From NCBI GenBank assembly GCA_018261905.1, contig JAGTRU010000012.1:37170-101169 (forward strand): a stretch of DNA of 64,000 nucleotides, given 5' to 3'. Made by a program: the position numbers and the translations under genes. Below are positions 61,700 to 64,000 of the stretch, piece after piece. Below the pieces are notes generated by a model, which was given only the letters and a program-made list of their open reading frames with translations, searched no databases and had not been told where the DNA came from. Source of the stretch: Pseudomonadota bacterium. GTDB taxonomy: Bacteria > Pseudomonadota > Gammaproteobacteria > Burkholderiales > Rhodocyclaceae. Positions within the stretch are counted from its first letter, which is position 1; the number at the start of each line of letters is the position of its first letter.

Positions 61700-63586
61700 A
61701 TGTTTGACGCAGTCCGGAACAACAAGAAGATCGTCCAGATTTTTCTGGCGCTGATTACACTGCCGTTTGCCTTTTTCGGCGTCGAGTCCTATGTGCGTAG
61801 CACCGGAGCAGGGGAAGACGTGGCCAAGATTGGTGATAGCAAAATCACTCAGCCACAATTTCAGCAGGCCCTCCGTGAGCAGCAGGAAAAACTGCGCGCC
61901 CAATTGGGTGGTCAGTTCGATCCGAAAATACTCGATACCCCCGAAGCGCGCAGCGCAATTCTCGATGATTTGATCAGTCAGCGTCTGCTGCTGCAGGAGG
62001 CCAGCAAAAAGGGCCTATTCGTCGGCGATGATGCCATTCGGCGGACTATCGGTTCAATCGAAGCTTTCAAGGTCGATGGCAGTTTTTCCAGTGAGCGTTA
62101 TGAAGCAGCGCTACGTGGCCAAGGGATGACGCCGGCCGGCTTCGAAGCGCAATTGCGTCAGGACCTGATCCTGCAACAATTGGCTGGCGCGCTCGCTCAG
62201 TCGGGCGTGACGGCGCAAAGCGTCGGCGAACGAGTGCTGGCTTTGCAAACCGAGAAGCGCGAAGTGCTGGAGTTCCGTTTTCCGGTGGATGGCTATCTTG
62301 ATAAGGTCAAGCTGGCGGATGGCGAAGTCAGGAAATTTTATGACGAAAACAGTAAACAATTCGCCGTCCCGGAGCAGGCGAAGGCTGAATATCTGGTGTT
62401 GTCGATGGATACCATTGGGGCGCAATTGACGGTTGGCGAGGCTGAGATCAAGTCCTGGTACGACGATCACCGGTCTCGTTTCCAGCAGCCGGAAGAGCGG
62501 CGCGCTAGTCATATCCTGATCGGCTCGGAAAAGATCGGCAAGGCCAAAGCCAAGGCTAAGGCAGAAGATGTTCTCAAGGAAGTCCAGAAGAATCCTGCCG
62601 CCTTCGCTGAGCTGGCCAAGAAGAATTCGGATGATCCGGGGTCTGCTGCCAAAGGTGGTGACCTTGGTTTCTTCGGCCGCGGCATGATGGTCAAGCCTTT
62701 TGAGGATGTCGCTTTCAAACAGAAGGAAGGCGAAATCTCCGGTATCGTCGAATCCGACTTCGGTTTCCACATTATCAAGGTTACCGGCATCCATGCCAGT
62801 AAGGAAAGAGCGCTGGCCGAGGTCAAGGGGGAAATCGAGGCTGAATTGAAAAAGACGGCTGCCGCTCGCAAATTCGCCGAGGCTGCCGAAGCCTTTAGTA
62901 ATACCGTTTATGAACAGTCCGACAGCCTGAAACCGGCGGCCGAAAAGTTCAAGTTGAGCATCAAGCAATCCGACTGGTTGGGGCGTCAGGCCAATCCGGC
63001 CAACGGCCCCTTGGGTAATGAAAAACTGTTGGCGGCACTTTTCTCCGAAGACTCGATCAAGAACAAGCGCAATACCGAGGCGGTGGAAGTTGCGCCGAAT
63101 ACCCTGGTTGCGGCGCGTATTCTCGACCACAAGCCGGCGTCGCTACAACCCTTCGATAGCGTAAAAGCCGCTATCGAAAGCCAGCTCAAATACCGCGAAG
63201 CGCAAGCTCAGGCTAAAAAGGACGGAGAGCTTCGCCTAGAGGCGTTGAAGAAGGGCGAAGACAAGCTGGCCTGGGGGGGGGGCAAGAGTATCTCCCGGAT
63301 GGATTCCCGTCCCATCCCGCCGCCGGCTGCGTCAGCGGTTTTCAAGACAGATGTCACCAAGCTGCCGGCCTATACCGGTGTCGAGTTGCCGGGTACCGGC
63401 TACGTCCTATTCAAAATTAGCAAGCTGGAGGCTGGTGAAAAAATGGACGATGCCCGCCGTCAGGCCTCCTTGGGTCAAATCGGCGCGCTTGGGGCGCAGG
63501 AAGAAATCAGGCTCTATCTGGTCGCCTTGCGCGATCGGTATAAAGTTGATGTCAACAAGGCTGCGCTGGAAGCCAAAGAGCGCTAA
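61700..63586 (+). CDS. ppiD: Periplasmic folding chaperone PpiD
   Basis: Protein of 628 residues anchored by one N-terminal helix ([20 protein letters not shown], residues 11-30). A SurA-like N-domain ([20 protein letters not shown]) precedes a parvulin domain (RRASHILIG, then [19 protein letters not shown] and [12 protein letters not shown]) near residues 265-365 and a long C-terminal domain. It helps outer-membrane and periplasmic proteins fold after leaving the Sec translocon. Length and order match PpiD. A terminator follows. Confidence 0.94.
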   Translation: MFDAVRNNKKIVQIFLALITLPFAFFGVESYVRSTGAGEDVAKIGDSKITQPQFQQALREQQEKLRAQLGGQFDPKILDTPEARSAILDDLISQRLLLQEASKKGLFVGDDAIRRTIGSIEAFKVDGSFSSERYEAALRGQGMTPAGFEAQLRQDLILQQLAGALAQSGVTAQSVGERVLALQTEKREVLEFRFPVDGYLDKVKLADGEVRKFYDENSKQFAVPEQAKAEYLVLSMDTIGAQLTVGEAEIKSWYDDHRSRFQQPEERRASHILIGSEKIGKAKAKAKAEDVLKEVQKNPAAFAELAKKNSDDPGSAAKGGDLGFFGRGMMVKPFEDVAFKQKEGEISGIVESDFGFHIIKVTGIHASKERALAEVKGEIEAELKKTAAARKFAEAAEAFSNTVYEQSDSLKPAAEKFKLSIKQSDWLGRQANPANGPLGNEKLLAALFSEDSIKNKRNTEAVEVAPNTLVAARILDHKPASLQPFDSVKAAIESQLKYREAQAQAKKDGELRLEALKKGEDKLAWGGGKSISRMDSRPIPPPAASAVFKTDVTKLPAYTGVELPGTGYVLFKISKLEAGEKMDDARRQASLGQIGALGAQEEIRLYLVALRDRYKVDVNKAALEAKER

Positions 63587-63612
63587 CCTCATAACTGTTT
63601 CGCCAGCTCACC

Positions 63613-63645
63613 AAAAGCCGACTGAAGTATGCAGTCGGCTTTTTG
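63613..63645 (+). terminator. Rho-independent terminator of ppiD
   Basis: AAAAGCCGACTG and CAGTCGGCTTTT flank a 7-base loop and end in a T-run, 27 bases after the stop codon. Confidence 0.92.
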
Positions 63646-63700
63646 GTGTCTAGAAAAGGCTAAGCTTGCTAAGGGCTTTGGATTATTTTTTGGTTTGCTG

Positions 63701-63728
63701 TTGACCCGCGATCGAAACTCTATATAAT
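63701..63728 (+). promoter_or_regulatory. rRNA operon promoter P1
   Basis: The -35 TTGACC (63701-63706) and -10 TATAAT (63723-63728) are separated by 16 bases, followed by a GC-rich GCGCCCC discriminator typical of stringently controlled rRNA promoters. Confidence 0.8.
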
Positions 63729-63827
63729 GCGCCCCTCCTTACAGCGCTTGGGTTTTGGCGGGGTGGGGAGGAAGCGGTGGATGAGGAAGTTTGAACGGCG
63801 GCGAGCAAAAAAGATTCATCGAAATGC

Positions 63828-63856
63828 TTGACGAAGTTTAGGAAGTTCTTCATAAT
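63828..63856 (+). promoter_or_regulatory. rRNA operon promoter P2
   Basis: TTGACG (63828-63833) and CATAAT (63851-63856) with a 17-base spacer. It is about 128 bases after P1, a usual tandem arrangement. Confidence 0.6.
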
Positions 63857-64000
63857 CTCGCCTCTCTGCTGCAGACGAATCAAACGAGACGGCGCAGCGG
63901 GGCAAGCAGTTCTTTAACAATTTGAACAATCGATAGGTGTGGGTGCCTTGATACGCAGTGACTTCGGTCACACAAAGTATTAAAGGCAATCACACGGATG
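63857..64000 (+). ncRNA. rRNA operon leader; 16S gene begins beyond the right edge
   Basis: The leader contains GTTCTTTAACAA near 63910-63921, a boxA-like antitermination element, then AATTTGAACAATCGATAGGTG. This is the usual layout just upstream of a 16S gene. No 16S sequence lies inside the window. Confidence 0.75.

Overview
The window is GC-rich chromosomal DNA from a Gram-negative bacterium. Gene content and protein character (EutR/EutB ethanolamine use, HscC with a J-like partner, a DUF2917/MocR pair, AidA-type proteins, DUF2164, DUF4202, and an rRNA leader with a boxA-like element) suggest a betaproteobacterium, probably Rhodocyclales (Dechloromonas/Azonexus-like). The taxonomic placement is inference. 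No CRISPR array, tRNA gene, complete insertion sequence or integrase was seen.

Layout. 0-4 kb: ethanolamine catabolism, with a permease and the start of eutB on the minus strand (eutB runs off the left edge) and the regulator eutR divergent. 4-9.6 kb: penicillin-binding protein 1A, a small secreted Pro/Tyr-rich protein, the divergent qorR/qorB pair and a ketopantoate-reductase-family gene. 9.7-13.6 kb: an HscC-type Hsp70, a J-like membrane protein and a zinc-ribbon protein. 13.6-17.4 kb: an AraC regulator divergent from fsr, then a small L,D-transpeptidase coupled to a membrane protein. 17.7-23.7 kb: an accessory island with broken toxin-antitoxin remnants, a decayed msrA end, a SHOCT protein, intact vapBC, a DUF4143 ATPase, an intact RelE/HigB-like toxin with its antitoxin, and a markedly AT-rich pair encoding a nucleotidyltransferase-like protein and a stand-alone GT51 transglycosylase.

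23.8-31.6 kb: sbcDC, a PAS-GGDEF-EAL protein and small membrane proteins. 31.7-43.8 kb: glpKD, a DsbA-like/DsbB pair, a TonB-like protein, DUF4202, a CsbD-like protein, a Crp-PAS regulator, a FapA-family protein, a PAP2 enzyme and DUF2164. 43.9-50 kb: a hemerythrin-containing hybrid histidine kinase and purL. 50-53.5 kb: a quorum-sensing cluster (luxR, an XRE regulator, luxI) next to two AidA-family genes. 53.8-63.6 kb: a CstA-family transporter, an O-methyltransferase with a TetR regulator, YbaK and CZB proteins, a macrodomain protein, small hypotheticals, DUF2917 divergent from a MocR-type regulator, and ppiD. The last 300 bases hold tandem promoters and the leader of an rRNA operon whose 16S gene lies beyond the right edge.

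Most of the window is ordinary core genome. The best candidate for something undescribed is the AT-rich nucleotidyltransferase/GT51 pair at 22.4-23.65 kb. The quorum-sensing/AidA block and several regulatory repeats (a 21-bp-period tandem repeat before the ethanolamine operon, a lux-box-like dyad before aidA, a palindrome before the DUF4143 ATPase, and MocR half-sites) are secondary leads.
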